From contig WKLE02003130.1 in assembly GCA_014885115.2 (NCBI GenBank), forward strand, positions 1 through 30,627: a DNA stretch of 30,627 bases, read 5' to 3'. The DNA comes from Asterionellopsis glacialis. Taxonomy: Eukaryota; Bacillariophyta; Plagiogrammaphyceae; Rhaphoneidales; Asterionellopsidaceae. This document shows, piece after piece, positions 8,361 through 19,400 of the stretch (its first letter is position 1; each line of letters opens with the position of its first letter). The position numbers were made by a program, and so were the translations under genes. The notes under the pieces are model-generated. The model did no database searches. It had not been told where the DNA came from and was given only the letters and a program-made list of their open reading frames with translations.

Positions 8361-10646
8361 ATGGCAACCAACAAGGAAGCCACAATATTTATTTTAGATT
8401 CATCTCCTTCGATGAATGCTCCCTATCCATCATCATCATCATCGAAATATACAAAACGTAAATATAATGATGAGGCAAGTGGCAATGAAAGTTCTTCTTC
8501 TGCAACAACACCAATACGTGATACCCATGAGAATGATCATGACAACAATGGCAATATCAAACCTACGAGACTTTCATTTTCTAAAACAGCTATTGAAGGA
8601 ATGTTATGTGATCTCATGATACAATCGAAAGGCAATGAAGCCGGTGTCATTGTTTTAAAAACACGTGAAACGAAACATTCTATGGAAGTGTTGGGAGTAG
8701 AACCACAAGAGCAAGTCGATAAATCAACAACCGGCACAAGGAAACCATTCACACAAAACGACCAGGAATCATTGTCTTCTGCGGATCATGATGACAATGA
8801 GAGTAATGACGGATCCCATACTGCAAGTTCAAATACGACTAGCAATGAATCACAAAAACAGCAAAGATTACCCTATTCCAATATCACAGAACTTGGCCAC
8901 GATGGGATAGGTAAACCAACATTAGATTTGATACGTCAAGTACGACAAGTCCAATCCACATTGACCCTGGAAGAAATTCAATCTAGTTTGGATAATGATA
9001 ATAATAGTGATGATGATGATTATGGTATTGATGCGTATGGTGGTGACATTGTGGATGGGATTATTGTAGCTGCTGATGCCATGTATAGACGTACAGCAAG
9101 TAAAAAAATTCAAACTCGAAAAATTATCATTTTCACAGATGCATGTCATGCTCCAGTCAAGGTAGATGCAACACTGTTGTTACAAATCATCGAGGGGTTA
9201 CGTTCCATGGATTGTAGATTGCAAGTTATTGGACTAGATTTTAATAATTCAGCTGAATTTCATCAACCTGCTACAGAAAGCTTAGTGAATTCAAATAATA
9301 CCAAGAAGAATGATACTAGTGATAATGATTCTACAAGACAAGATGATAATGACTTTGTCAAACAAGACAAAGATGACGATAGCATTTCCTTGAACGTGAG
9401 TCAAGCAGAGAATGATGATGAAAGTCAAGAAGACGAAGGCAATAACATTACTACTGCTACTCACACAATATTAAAAACCAAATATGACGTTGAAAAATTA
9501 TTAATACGACTAGCAAGATTAACAGGAGGGAGTGTTATAGCAGCATCAACTATGCAACAAATTGTGGATTCAAATTTATTTAAACGTACACCCAAATCAA
9601 CACGGCGTAAGTTAACGTTGTATATTGCACCACAATTATCAATCAATGTTCGAATATCCCTTTTAGTACAAAAGGCCAATGTCCCAACCTTGGAATCAGA
9701 AGCCGTTGTATTCGATGATCAATCCAAACCCATCAAAGATGGTTTAGGAGAAATCATGACGACACAAATAAAACTCATTACAGAACATTGGAATATAGAT
9801 AATCAAGAAGAGCATGTACCAGAAGAAGATCGTACAAGAGGATATACGTATGGATCTGACTGCATACCTATGGGACCATTTGATGATGTTGGATTTGTAC
9901 AAAAATGCAATCAATGTATACGTATCATAGGGTATATGAAAGCATCTGATATACCCCACACATACCTAATTGGTCCACCGTCCGTAGTATCAAGTGAAGA
10001 TAATTCAATTCGTTCGTATACTGCTTTGTCTGCATGGAGTCAAGCCTTACATACCTTACAAAGTGTTGCTATATGTGCCTATGTCAAAACAAAAGATGCC
10101 GATCCAACTCTTGGTGCACTTTTGCCATTTTTTGAAAGAGGTGATCACGAGGAAAGCATACCTTCTACCAAACAAACTTCAACATCATCAACATCGTCGT
10201 CGACTGAGGCACTTTCTGTACTTTTTATGCAATTGCCATATGCTAATGATGTTCAAAAACTTCGAATGTCATCATTGGAGGCGATCATTATCGGGAATGA
10301 TGGTAACCGTGGCACAAAAGCTAATGCATGTGATGACTTGATTGATACGTTAATGTTACCGGATGACAGCCTACAGAGTGAAAAGATTGCCAGTCCTGCC
10401 ATTCGAGCATTTTATAGAACAGTTACTAATCGAGCAATTGATCCAACCTGTCCACCATTCGTATTTGCACGTGCTGGTGGTGGCACAAATGGTGATGATG
10501 ATAGGATGCAGACAAAAGCAAGTATATTGGACAGAGCAAGAACATCTTTGGATACATTTCGAAAAGAATTTCCTTTAGAAAACGAAGTAGAAACAACTGA
10601 TGGTGGCAAACCAAAGAAGAAAACCAAGTTTTGGAGTGATGCTTGA
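8361..10646 (+). CDS. KU80: Ku80 (ATP-dependent DNA helicase II 80 kDa subunit, XRCC5 family)
   Basis: An intronless gene of 761 residues. The ATG at 8361 has A at -3 and G at +4; an open frame extends upstream only through a GTG, so this ATG is preferred. The N-terminal von Willebrand A-like domain starts with ATIFILDSSPSM, then YSNITELGHDGIGKP, the DGIIVAADAM helix and TRKIIIFTDACHAP. Acidic Asn/Asp/Ser-rich insertions (about residues 30-60, 125-175, 210-230 and 310-365) enlarge this domain. The Ku beta-barrel follows, with RGYTYGSDCIPMGPF (from about residue 493), then SVLFMQLPYANDV and ACDDLIDTLML of the core and arm. The protein stops soon after the arm at KKKTKFWSDA. Ku80 pairs with Ku70 to ring DNA ends in non-homologous end joining and at telomeres. 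The C-terminal globular domain and the acidic DNA-PKcs-binding tail of animals are absent, as expected in lineages without DNA-PKcs. Confidence 0.92.
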   Translation: MATNKEATIFILDSSPSMNAPYPSSSSSKYTKRKYNDEASGNESSSSATTPIRDTHENDHDNNGNIKPTRLSFSKTAIEGMLCDLMIQSKGNEAGVIVLKTRETKHSMEVLGVEPQEQVDKSTTGTRKPFTQNDQESLSSADHDDNESNDGSHTASSNTTSNESQKQQRLPYSNITELGHDGIGKPTLDLIRQVRQVQSTLTLEEIQSSLDNDNNSDDDDYGIDAYGGDIVDGIIVAADAMYRRTASKKIQTRKIIIFTDACHAPVKVDATLLLQIIEGLRSMDCRLQVIGLDFNNSAEFHQPATESLVNSNNTKKNDTSDNDSTRQDDNDFVKQDKDDDSISLNVSQAENDDESQEDEGNNITTATHTILKTKYDVEKLLIRLARLTGGSVIAASTMQQIVDSNLFKRTPKSTRRKLTLYIAPQLSINVRISLLVQKANVPTLESEAVVFDDQSKPIKDGLGEIMTTQIKLITEHWNIDNQEEHVPEEDRTRGYTYGSDCIPMGPFDDVGFVQKCNQCIRIIGYMKASDIPHTYLIGPPSVVSSEDNSIRSYTALSAWSQALHTLQSVAICAYVKTKDADPTLGALLPFFERGDHEESIPSTKQTSTSSTSSSTEALSVLFMQLPYANDVQKLRMSSLEAIIIGNDGNRGTKANACDDLIDTLMLPDDSLQSEKIASPAIRAFYRTVTNRAIDPTCPPFVFARAGGGTNGDDDRMQTKASILDRARTSLDTFRKEFPLENEVETTDGGKPKKKTKFWSDA

Positions 10647-10919
10647 TGATGCCAACAAGATATACAAAGTTGCGAGGAATCGGTTTCTCTTAACAAACAC
10701 GCGCAAAAACAAATGCAGCCTACGATTGTGACTAAGGACAATACCTGTCAACCAGGTTATTGTGTATTGGAAAAAAGCTAGATACATAACGATTGCTCCC
10801 TAACAATAAAGCCCAGTTTTGGATGCAGAAACGTCACATATGAATAGGTGGGCTGGCAGTTCAAATTTTGAAGAGTAGACGACCACAACATGTATTACGA
10901 AAAAATCATTATTATTCCT

Positions 10920-11412
10920 CTATCTGGATGAGAATGGTTTTGCTCTTGTGGGATTATTGAGTACTCCGAGAGCACTCATTTCTATGCACTTCTTGTATAA
11001 AAGCGATAGCAAAAACTTCTTTTGCTGCTGTTGAGAATAAAGGTTTTTTGCGGCATTGAACAAAAGATGTGATGTTTCATGTTCAGATGGCCGTCCAAAT
11101 ATTTCATGAAAAGTTATACTTTCGTCATCGTCTGGTGACGCTGTCCCAGAACCAGAACTTACATCGATGACTTCATTGAGCTTCGCCTTTTTGCTACTAT
11201 TGGTCCTAGTAGTTTGGGTCAAATCTGGAATCCTAGGGCGGTCGGAAAGGATAACCCATTGAGTTGGAAGAGCTGGGTGGACTTCGCCTACTTAAAAAAT
11301 ATGTCTTTTTTTTACCCATATCACTTCCTGTAGACGGACTACGACAGGGTGGAAACACATCATTGTTATTATTGTTGTTGTTGTTGCTCCTGTCGTGATT
11401 GCTTCTTGTCAT
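10920..11412 (-). pseudogene. Asn-rich ORF interrupted by a one-base frameshift
   Basis: On the minus strand an ATG at 11410-11412 opens MTRSNHDRSN with eight consecutive Asn, then a Ser/Arg-rich stretch that ends PFRPP at a TAG near 11235. One base away, another frame continues without a break as RIPDLTQTTRTNSSKKAKLN, an acidic SPDDDES segment and EIFGRPSEHETSHLL, then NLYSQQQQKKFLLSLLYKK, to a stop at 10920. Removing one C from the CCC run at the join would fuse the two, giving about 160 residues. A 19-nt GTAGG...CCCAG segment would also restore the frame but is too short for a normal intron. It may be a pseudogene or a gene with a sequencing error. I recognise no family. Confidence 0.35.
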
Positions 11413-11799
11413 GAATGAATTTGGGTTTGTATTGATGTACTACACTCATCTGACAACTACATTTTTCAATGGCTTTAATTAGAAGGCTTCCATGCAATCC
11501 ACTTGTTAAAAGATCACATTCAAATTCATGATCAAAAATCTGTTTTTAAACCATGGCACCTTCAAGAGAGATAGGTGTCAAAGCCAGACTGATGGATTGG
11601 TGAGTGCTTTTTAGAACCAGTTAAAATAGCTCATAATTTATTCACTCCTAACAAGCTTACTTCCCTATTTTCAATATTTGTTGTCAGCATAATGCGCAGT
11701 GTTAACACTCCACGGGAAAAGGGGTAAGTAACTAATCATTACATTTTCCACTAAATCAACTCACAATGAAGATTGTGGTCCCTAACTGAGGCAATGGTC
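11413..11799. other. Spacer with no recognised gene
   Basis: I see no gene, RNA or clear repeat here. It separates the Asn-rich ORF from the Gag remnant. Confidence 0.4.
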
Positions 11800-12140
11800 A
11801 GAGCTACCTACTGCCGCCTATCCCACTTGGAATCCTGAGTACGGAAGAAGAACAGAAACTGGCTAAGGCAAAGTACACCAAAATCAGCCTGTTATCTAAT
11901 CCTGGAGACCAAAACTCTGAGGAGAAGTTCACTATGGAGTTCCTGTACTTTGAACATGGGTCCCCTAGAGAACTATTGGACTGGTTCAACAATCTAGACC
12001 AAGTGATTCATAGGCAGCAAATTAGGCTTATGTGTATTCAATGCTGCAGCCCCCAAACCTGGAAACAAAACTGTGGAACACTTCAAGTTGGTCAGCAATG
12101 ACCTAAAGAAAAATTTCTTTTCACTTAAGGTGCTCATCAT
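11800..12140 (+). pseudogene. Gag remnant of a diatom-type LTR retrotransposon
   Basis: Two adjoining frames give Gag-like sequence. The first reads LSTEEEQKLAKAKYTKI, FTMEFLYFEHGSPRELLDWF and NNLDQVIHRQQI. After a frame change near 12028, the second reads VFNAAAPKPGNKTVEHFKLV, NDLKKNFFSLKVLIMQK and then stops at TGA. The Phe-x-x-Gly-Ser/Thr-Pro-x-Glu-Leu-Leu-x-Trp-Phe step, and the FP/SLK-x-L-x-x-QK step after it, are typical of Gag from diatom LTR elements. The sequence between the two blocks, normally longer, is missing. This copy is dead. Confidence 0.65.
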
Positions 12141-12152
12141 GCAGAAATGATA

Positions 12153-12240
12153 TTGAACTATACTCCCTGTAGGACACTCTTGAGGATGGTTGTTTCATGG
12201 ACATACAGACAGACTCCAATTTACCTTTTACTAATATTTC
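12153..12240 (+). repeat. Segment shared in inverse orientation with 14110-14200
   Basis: The 35 nt from 12153, with CTCCCTGTAGGACACTCTTG inside, recur almost exactly on the minus strand at 14200-14166. Weaker similarity follows (CAGACAGA-TCCAATTTAC). On the minus strand the related segment runs into integrase coding sequence. The two retroelement fragments are therefore related and inverted with respect to each other. Confidence 0.6.
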
Positions 12241-13429
12241 CTGAATGTTTACTTCTTACTAAGTTGTCAGATCTTCTCCAGATTAAACTAGTTTTATTTA
12301 TATCACTAAATAAAAGTCTTCTTTTCTTTTGTATGTTGTTTGTCTGAGTGTTATGTTGTGCCACCATTGACACTAGAGTTGTTCCAGGATTAGGCAGACC
12401 AGTCCAGTACTGAACTGTGACATAGAATTTTTTAATCCAATTAATCAAAGCTAGTAATTTTGCATTTTTTTTGGGGTGGGGGGTGGCATGATGTACCATT
12501 TTGAGGTACCAATTCCTCTTTGCACATTTATCAGACCCTACTGATCACTGGTACTCCTGTTCCATGCACAAGAAGCTCCTGCATGGAAATGTACCAGTGT
12601 TTGGTGCTAGCTAAAAATGGCTGTGTGTTGAGAAATTGTTACCCCAAACAGGGCTGTTTTGCAAGAATGATCAGAAGAGATCTGGGAACAACCACCAATT
12701 TTTGTCAGTTGGGTCAGCCTACAATGCCAAAAAGTGCACCAGCCAAGTCATGATTGGATTTAATTCCAATTTTCTCATATGTAGCATTTAGTATATTTTA
12801 ATGTGAAATTACCTGTAAATATACTCCATCTGCTACTCCTTTTTTTAATGACATAACAAAAGAAACACCAGCTGCCATGATTACATCATAAAGAACACTT
12901 GACATCACATTCTGAAAATTGTGTCACAACAACATCAGCAAAAGGCACTATGCTGACAACAATATTATAAAGTGATAGAAAATAAATTGAGTTTTGTTAG
13001 AGTGAATAAATTATGAGCTATTTTAACTAGTTGCTAAAAATACCCAACAATTCACCGATTTGTCTTCTATACCTAATTATAGTACAGGATCCTACGGCCG
13101 ATCTACTTAGAGTTTGGTTCCAATGGAGTTCAGTTTTATCATGTGAACCAAACTCCTCAAGGCAGCCAATGAGAGTCTGCCAGACCAGTGCATCATCATG
13201 TTCCAGTATGATGAATTGTGCTTCTGCTGCGCAGTGGATTTCAATGCACTTTGTTTGTGACATCAGTGTTTGCATGTACGCAGTGCGTCATTGCACGTTC
13301 GTATCTGTCTGCTCGATGGCTTGATGACAGCATCAAGTCATCTTGTCTGTCCTTGTCCATGATGTCATCACACCATGGTATGTCTGTACTACAGTTGATT
13401 GACATTGTCGCATGAGTCTCACAACTTGC
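12241..13429. other. Retroelement debris, no intact gene
   Basis: There is no recognisable gene. A minus-strand open frame at 13027-13275 (containing IHCAAEAQFIILEHDDAL) lies just past the integrase end and could be part of the same element or host DNA; I do not recognise it. A G/T-rich run with repeated GGGGTGGGG occurs near 12471-12486. Confidence 0.35.
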
Positions 13430-14200
13430 CTACTGCACTTGCCCCCATGTCCAACAATCTAGTACTTGGGACATTGATGCGGCAGCAGCAGCGTGGTAAG
13501 GCTTAATGCAATGAATATTAATTCTGTCGAGTACTGGTCCACATTGTAAAATTACAGTACCATTACAGTGTACTTGACATACATGGAATGGTCCATTATG
13601 GGGTTGTTTGTACTTGCGTGGGTTGGATTGATCGTTTTCTAGTAGGGCTTTATCACCTACTCTATAATCATTTTCAATTCTCTTAGCATTCTCACGCTGA
13701 TTATTGCTTGCTATTCTAGCTTGTTTCCTNNNNNNNNNNNNNNNNNNNNNNNNNNNNNNNNNNNNNNNNNATCATATCTCTACCAAAAACTAGGTGGCCA
13801 GGTGTAGTTTGGAGAGCAGTATGATAAGTGGAACATATGGTGTATGTAACGGTAGCTAGTACGCCATACACCAGCCCAGGGGTTTTCTTTGGTACTATGT
13901 TGTACCTCGTGGGTTCGTATCATGTTACCCACTACTTGATGTATCCTCTCCACAATGGCATTTGCCTGTGGGTTACCGGTGGTGATCGGTTTACGTTTGA
14001 CATGATATTTATTGTCTAACATACTATGGAAGTCCTTCATGAATTCTGTGCCTTGGTCGAAAGTGACTTGCGTAGGCTTTGGGTATCGTGTGAACCACAA
14101 GTAATTTATCATGAAATGTAAATAAATAGTAAATTGGAATCTGTCTGCCCATGCTACAACACTCAATCCTCAAGAGTGTCCTACAGGGAGTGTAGTTCAC
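13430..14200 (-). pseudogene. Retrotransposon integrase remnant (Ty3/gypsy-like)
   Basis: The minus strand reads an integrase core: FTRYPKPTQVTFDQGTEF with the second catalytic Asp of the DDE triad, then KRKPITTGNPQANAIVERIH with the catalytic Glu, VVGNMIRTHEV and NPWAGV. A one-step frameshift near 13855 leads to YTICSTYHTALQTTPGHLVF and GRDM. A 41-N gap follows, then the C-terminal domain resumes with RENAKRIENDYRVGDKALL, NGPFHVCQVHCNGTVILQ and RINIHCIKPYH to a TAG at 13430-13432. The order fits integrase from diatom and oomycete Ty3-like elements. The N-terminal zinc-binding region and first catalytic Asp are not seen. No protease or reverse transcriptase is visible nearby. Confidence 0.75.
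13730..13770. other. Assembly gap (41 N)
   Basis: Forty-one undetermined bases inside the integrase remnant. The flanking protein blocks (GRDM upstream, RKQAR downstream) are normally separated by roughly a dozen residues in this family, so the gap size looks realistic. Confidence 0.95.
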
Positions 14201-14760
14201 AAATGATTCATCATGAAAAACATGTCTTAGTCAGTTATCAGATTACCACCCAAATGTTACTAGGACATTTACGATTATAAATACAGTACTTTCATTTGCT
14301 CACTTCTTTGTGTTTTTTCCTACTAGGAAAAACAAAGAGAGAATATTCATATTTTTTGTGATGGGGTGGTCATGAAAACAGCTAAAGATATGAAGCATTT
14401 TATTGGTCAAGATTTTTAGCACACAGAAATTTGGGGTTAAAGGGTTAATGGTGCAGGTGGACTATATGCAGAGCTCAGTATTGTTTAAAGTATGCAGGGT
14501 GCCAATGAGAGGGTATGTTAGAAGATTATGTTTGAGCCATTTCCTTGGAGTAGGACATAATACAGCCAACAAGAAAAAAATAACTCTCTTCACGGTTTTC
14601 TGTCCCAGCCCACGAACGCCACCAAGAACAGAGATGTGTAAGTCTCACTGTATTCTTCATCGACAGATCGGGAAGGTAACAACTGTATGACACCGATACG
14701 CAGACAGAATTCCATTGAATGAGATCTCGTACTTTTAATGGAGTAGGTAGGACTACTGCA
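14201..14760. other. Spacer with no recognised gene
   Basis: An open frame at 14403-14690 on the plus strand has no recognisable family and is probably chance or decayed element sequence. Confidence 0.35.
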
Positions 14761-14851
14761 CAGGACCTACGTGGTACGTACGAGAAGTGCAGAATTGAAT
14801 TCTTGCTTTACCTCCTTTTATCTCGTACCTAAGCACCATGTAGGTCCTACA
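14761..14851. repeat. Imperfect inverted repeat
   Basis: AGGACCTACGTGGTACGTACGAG (from about 14763) pairs with the complement TCTCGTACCTAAGCACCATG and TAGGTCCT (14821-14850), with a few mismatches and a small loop in one arm. The enclosed sequence includes the palindrome GAATTGAATTC. It marks the start of the GTACC-rich tract. Confidence 0.55.
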
Positions 14852-15400
14852 GTACGGTGGACAGACATTGTATTTTATTGGTATTCATGGTCCTGCACGA
14901 GTTTGTCGCATGAACGAGGTACTGCAATAAATTATCTTGGAGTATGATGTACCTGGTATTAATACCTGTAATATGAGCTAGCACAGTATCGACAACTGGC
15001 CGCCTAAGAAGGAATACAAAAAGTACATTGCCTTGTACCAGGTACGGGTACATGTACGTTAATTAAATTATTGTACCTGGTACCCTGTGTGTACTACCTA
15101 GCCACGGATAATGTACCTGTACCCTGGGTACCTGATACGGCAGTAGAATCTGGATACTGTACCTCTGGTATCACATTCGATATCATATTATTATAGACTA
15201 CCAGGTACTGTGACACATACATTATTGGGTATGATATTGTTACATGATACCAGGTACGTTGCCTATTGATCGCCAAGACAATAATGACATCTCTACATTA
15301 TCACAAGTACGAAATTAACACATCATACATCATTTTTAGCAAATGTACCTGGTAAGGTAATTGGTAACCACTGGTACTAGTACTGGTAAAGGTACAGCCT
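14770..15400. repeat. GTACC/GGTAC-rich palindromic tract
   Basis: More than fifteen GTACC, GGTAC or GTACCTGGTA-type words cluster here, for example near 14823, 14949, 15037, 15073, 15112, 15157, 15200, 15248, 15345 and 15373. Many join into near-palindromes such as GTACCTGGTACC, TACCAGGTACGGGTAC and TACCTGTACCCTGGGTACC. Spacing is irregular, so this is not a simple tandem array. No coding sequence overlaps it convincingly. The origin could be a decayed element with many inverted subrepeats, or a clustered binding site. Confidence 0.65.
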
Positions 15401-16410
15401 TGGCATTCATGAGTCCTTCCGCGCTATGTGGCATACGGGTAACTAGACCTCTATTCTATGTGGCATTGATTTTTCTATGCGCTTGTTGCCGCGCGAATCT
15501 TTGCAAAGTTTTCCAGAGTCTCCCTCATCCTGCGACTGCTTCAAATAGACCCCCATCTCGAGAACTGTAACAATCATCGCAATTTGCGTAGCAACGACGA
15601 CAAGCGAGAGAGGTGAGAAACGATGTTTGTGTGGTTTTCATGTGTGAATTAGGAAATTCTTGTTGGAGCATGCCATGCTCATGACATACAATTGCAAAAG
15701 AGGATAATTTTGGAAATCGTCTTCTGTCGTTTTCCGATTGCATTCATCGTCGTCAATGGTAATTTTCGTGCTAGATTTTCCAGTTGCAGTCGCAATTTGG
15801 AATAAGTACTGAAATACGTAGGTTTGTACGTGGCTTCAACAACTTCTCTTTTTTGTCAGCCGTGACGAACCATCTCGTGTCGTCCAGCACTTTTGAAGGA
15901 AAGAATGCTGAAATTTCTCCTTTTCGTCTCTGTATCAAGAAGACAATGAAGTTCACTACAGCCGAATGCCGTATTTTTAGAGGCGCTTAATGTGTTTCAT
16001 CTCATCGTCAACGCATCGGCACCTTGTCGGGTTTCAGACTCTTGTTCCATGTTTTTCGAGACATATTGATGATTCGTTCGACTCATGTCAAGACATATGA
16101 TGACGTCAATCGTTCTTGTCTGCAATTTACTAAGCTCCTGCCGGCTTTTCTTTCACATGTAATATCTTGTACCTTTTTCAAACGCTCTCTCTGAAAAATC
16201 ATTTTTCGTTGTTCTGACATGGCTCTTCTCTTTTTCACTGATCAATCATTGTTCATTTTTCATTGTCCATGCCCATTGTTGCTGCACAGGTATATCTCTT
16301 CTTTTCGTAGGCATCGGAGGTATTGTAACAGAGAAAGAGAAGAAAAACAGCATTGAATTTGCAGCAAGTTCGCAGAGAGGAGAGGCGGTTATTGTTAGTT
16401 ATTCTTCATC
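15401..16410. other. Upstream region of Sin3
   Basis: About 1 kb with no convincing gene; open frames on both strands show no family pattern. It contains the TGACGTCA site at 16101-16108 and CT-rich and A-rich stretches close to the start codon. Confidence 0.45.
16101..16108. promoter_or_regulatory. TGACGTCA (CRE-type bZIP site)
   Basis: A perfect 8-bp CRE palindrome about 300 bp upstream of the Sin3 ATG. bZIP factors bind this core, and TGACGT elements mediate CO2/cAMP response in Phaeodactylum carbonic anhydrase promoters. A role here is inferred only from sequence and position. Confidence 0.35.
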
Positions 16411-19400
16411 ATGAGAGAATTACGGGTGGAGGATGCACTCCTCTACCTCGATCAAGTCAAGATGGAATTTGGTGATCGGCCACATATTTACAATGAATTT
16501 CTTGATATTATGAAGACATTTAAAACACAGCAGATTGATACGCCTGGTGTTATTCGTCGAGTATCGTCGCTCTTTCACGGGAATAAAAAACTCGTTTTAG
16601 GTTTCAATACATTTTTACCGGAGGGGTATAAAATTGAACTCCCTATTGATGGTGACGGCCCACCAATTGCTGTGTTCCGTGCACCTGGTCAGAGTAGTGT
16701 TACACAAATTTTAGGTCCAGCATCAGGTGCACAGGCACCGACAGTCGGACCCGCGGCTGATGCCGCTGCTGCTGCAGCGGCAGGAGGAATGCCACCAGGT
16801 GCTGCTGGACCAGGAGGTATGACAGCAGAACAACAACGACAACAACAACAAGCGGTTGCGCAGCAACAGCAGGGAAGTGCACCGGGACAACCGCCACAGC
16901 CACAGGGAACGGCAACTGGCGCTCCTGGAGCCGCAGCGGGAGGTGCTAGACCACCACCACAGCAGCAACAACTTCATCCATCGCAACAACCCCTTCGTTC
17001 GCCGGCTCCTGCAGGTGGTCCTCCACCTCCTCACTCACAGCAGCAACAACCTGGTCCACCACAAAGAATGCCTGGAGGTGTGCAAGGACCTCCTCCAGGA
17101 GTGGATCCGTCAGCGGCTGCAGCAGCTGCTGGTGTTGGTCCACCTGGTAGTGCTGCGTACAACCAACACATGATGCAAATGCAGCAGCAACGTGCACAAC
17201 AAATGTCAGCAGATGCAACAGCAGCGATGGTACGAAGTGCCCCACCTGGAGCAGCAGCAATGCTTGGACAGTCGGCGGTCGCAGCAGCAGGACAGGTAGG
17301 ACCTGATGGAAAAGTCGTCTCTGGGCCTGTCCGGACCATGGTTGGACCACCACAGCAAATGACAGGAGCACCTCCTGGAGCAGTTATGCAGCAACAGCAG
17401 CAACCACCACCATCTCAACAAGGTCAGCAGCCTCCACAGCAGCAACTGCAACAACCGCATGGTGCTCCTCCACCGCAGGGACAACAGCAGCAGGGACAGC
17501 AAGCAGGTGGGCTGCAGCAGCCAGTGGAATTTGATCATGCTATAAACTACGTGACTACCATTAAGAAGAGATTTGCAGCTGAACCAGACATATATAAGAA
17601 ATTCTTGGAAATCTTACATACGTATCAAAAGGAACAACGTGGTATCAAGGAGGTATTGGATGAAGTTTCCTTGTTATTTGCCGATCACCCAGACTTGTTG
17701 AAGGAGTTTACATATTTCCTTCCTGATGCTGTCCAGGCTCAAGCCAAGGCTCAACTTGACCAAGTCGCCAAAGAGTCTGAGGCAAGGAAACGTGCAGCAT
17801 CATCGAAACAGGCAATTATGCATACTGCTCGTGGTATGCAAAGACAGGCACAGGGGTTGGCACAGAATCGATCGGCTCCTGGTGGACCCGTGGGTAGCAT
17901 GCCGCAGGGAGGAACACCCCCAGGAGTATACACACCGGCTCCAGCACCTGTTCCTTTTGGTGCAACACAGGGGCGCAGTGATGAACGCGAGCGTGAAATT
18001 TGTCGCTCCGCCATGTATGGTTCTGTTTCCTTTGCACCCAAACGACCTAATCGTCGTACAGAGCTTACCGCATCGCAAGCAGCTCTTAAACATGGACGAC
18101 CTCAAACAATCCCCGCAAATCCATTGCAGCCCTCGACTGCAGAGGCAGCCTTCTTTGATCGTGCCAAACTCCACCTAAGTCGTAAAGAGCTTGCGCCCGA
18201 TAAGCCACCAGGGTCTAGACGTCACACTCCATACACAGAATTTCTTAAATGTATGCATTTGTTTGGTTCAGGTATTCTCACAAAGGACGAACTGTTTTCA
18301 CTTTTACGGGGACTTTTCATGCAGGGGCACGCTCCCAAGAGTGGAGCAAATGCTGGTGGGGGAGCAAGTAACCCAGCTGTAGCATCCAATGCTCAAGAAT
18401 TGTTGCGAGAGTTTGAGGAGGTATGTACCAGATAGATCGTTTTGATGATGAGTGCTTTTTTCTATTTTAATTGTTGTTAATGATTTACATGTATTGGCAA
18501 TGAATAATCTTTGTAGGTTATGGTTGGAAGGGGTCCTTATGCCGACCAAGAAACGATGCTCAAAGATAAATCGAAGTATGGATCTCTATCAAGTCGAGAA
18601 TTTGACTCTACTGATGTTGAGCGGATAACACCGTCGTATCGTACTTATCCAGGTGATTATCCGCATAATTTGTTCTTCTCGCATTCCGGTCAGACAGAAG
18701 ACGATGCGTCAGTCCTAAATACGAAAGCAATTTGTGCACCAAGTGAAAAAATTACGAAACAAAAGGGCATCGGTAGTCCTGAAGATTACGATGGAGTTCG
18801 AGTGCGACGTAATGCATACGAAGAAACCATGTTCCGAATCGAGGATGAACGGTTTGAGGTTGATATGGCCATTGAAAGGAATGTCATGGCTATGCGTCAG
18901 GTAGAACCCATTGCAGAGGAATGCACACAGATTCGTGAGACTGAAGAAAGGGACGGCCAACCAATTGGTCGAATGCACTACAAACTTCGAACACGTACAC
19001 TTAACTGTGCTCAATTGAATGCCATTGCTAGATTATACGGTGATAGTGGTGATGAGGTACTCCAGCATTTGATGAGACACCCCATTGCTGTCCTCCCTAT
19101 TGTTTACCAACGGCTTCGTGAAAAGGATGCAGAATGGAGGAAGGCAAAGGCTGAACTTAGTAAAAGATGGAAGACCTTGACAGAAGCCAACTACGAGGGG
19201 AGTCTTGATATGCAATGTTATTTCAAGAAGAAGGAAGTTGAAACCCTTTTCAGTGCGTCAGCATTGATCGAGGAATGCAAAGACGCCGAAGAATTTTCAA
19301 GTAACCCCAAAAAGTTACGATCTTCTACCGCGACGAAGCCATTCTTACCACAATTTTTTATAAGTGAACCGGATGATAAACATCTCTTGTTTCAACCTCA

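Noticed and set aside
13027..13275. A host gene on the minus strand (82-residue frame)
   Set aside because: No family pattern, no ATG-supported gene model, and it lies within retroelement debris directly after the integrase end.
16700..17540. Several 70-140-residue open frames on both strands inside Sin3
   Set aside because: They are translations of the CAG/CCA/GCA-rich linker of Sin3 in other frames and have only low-complexity Leu, Val, Cys or Gln composition.
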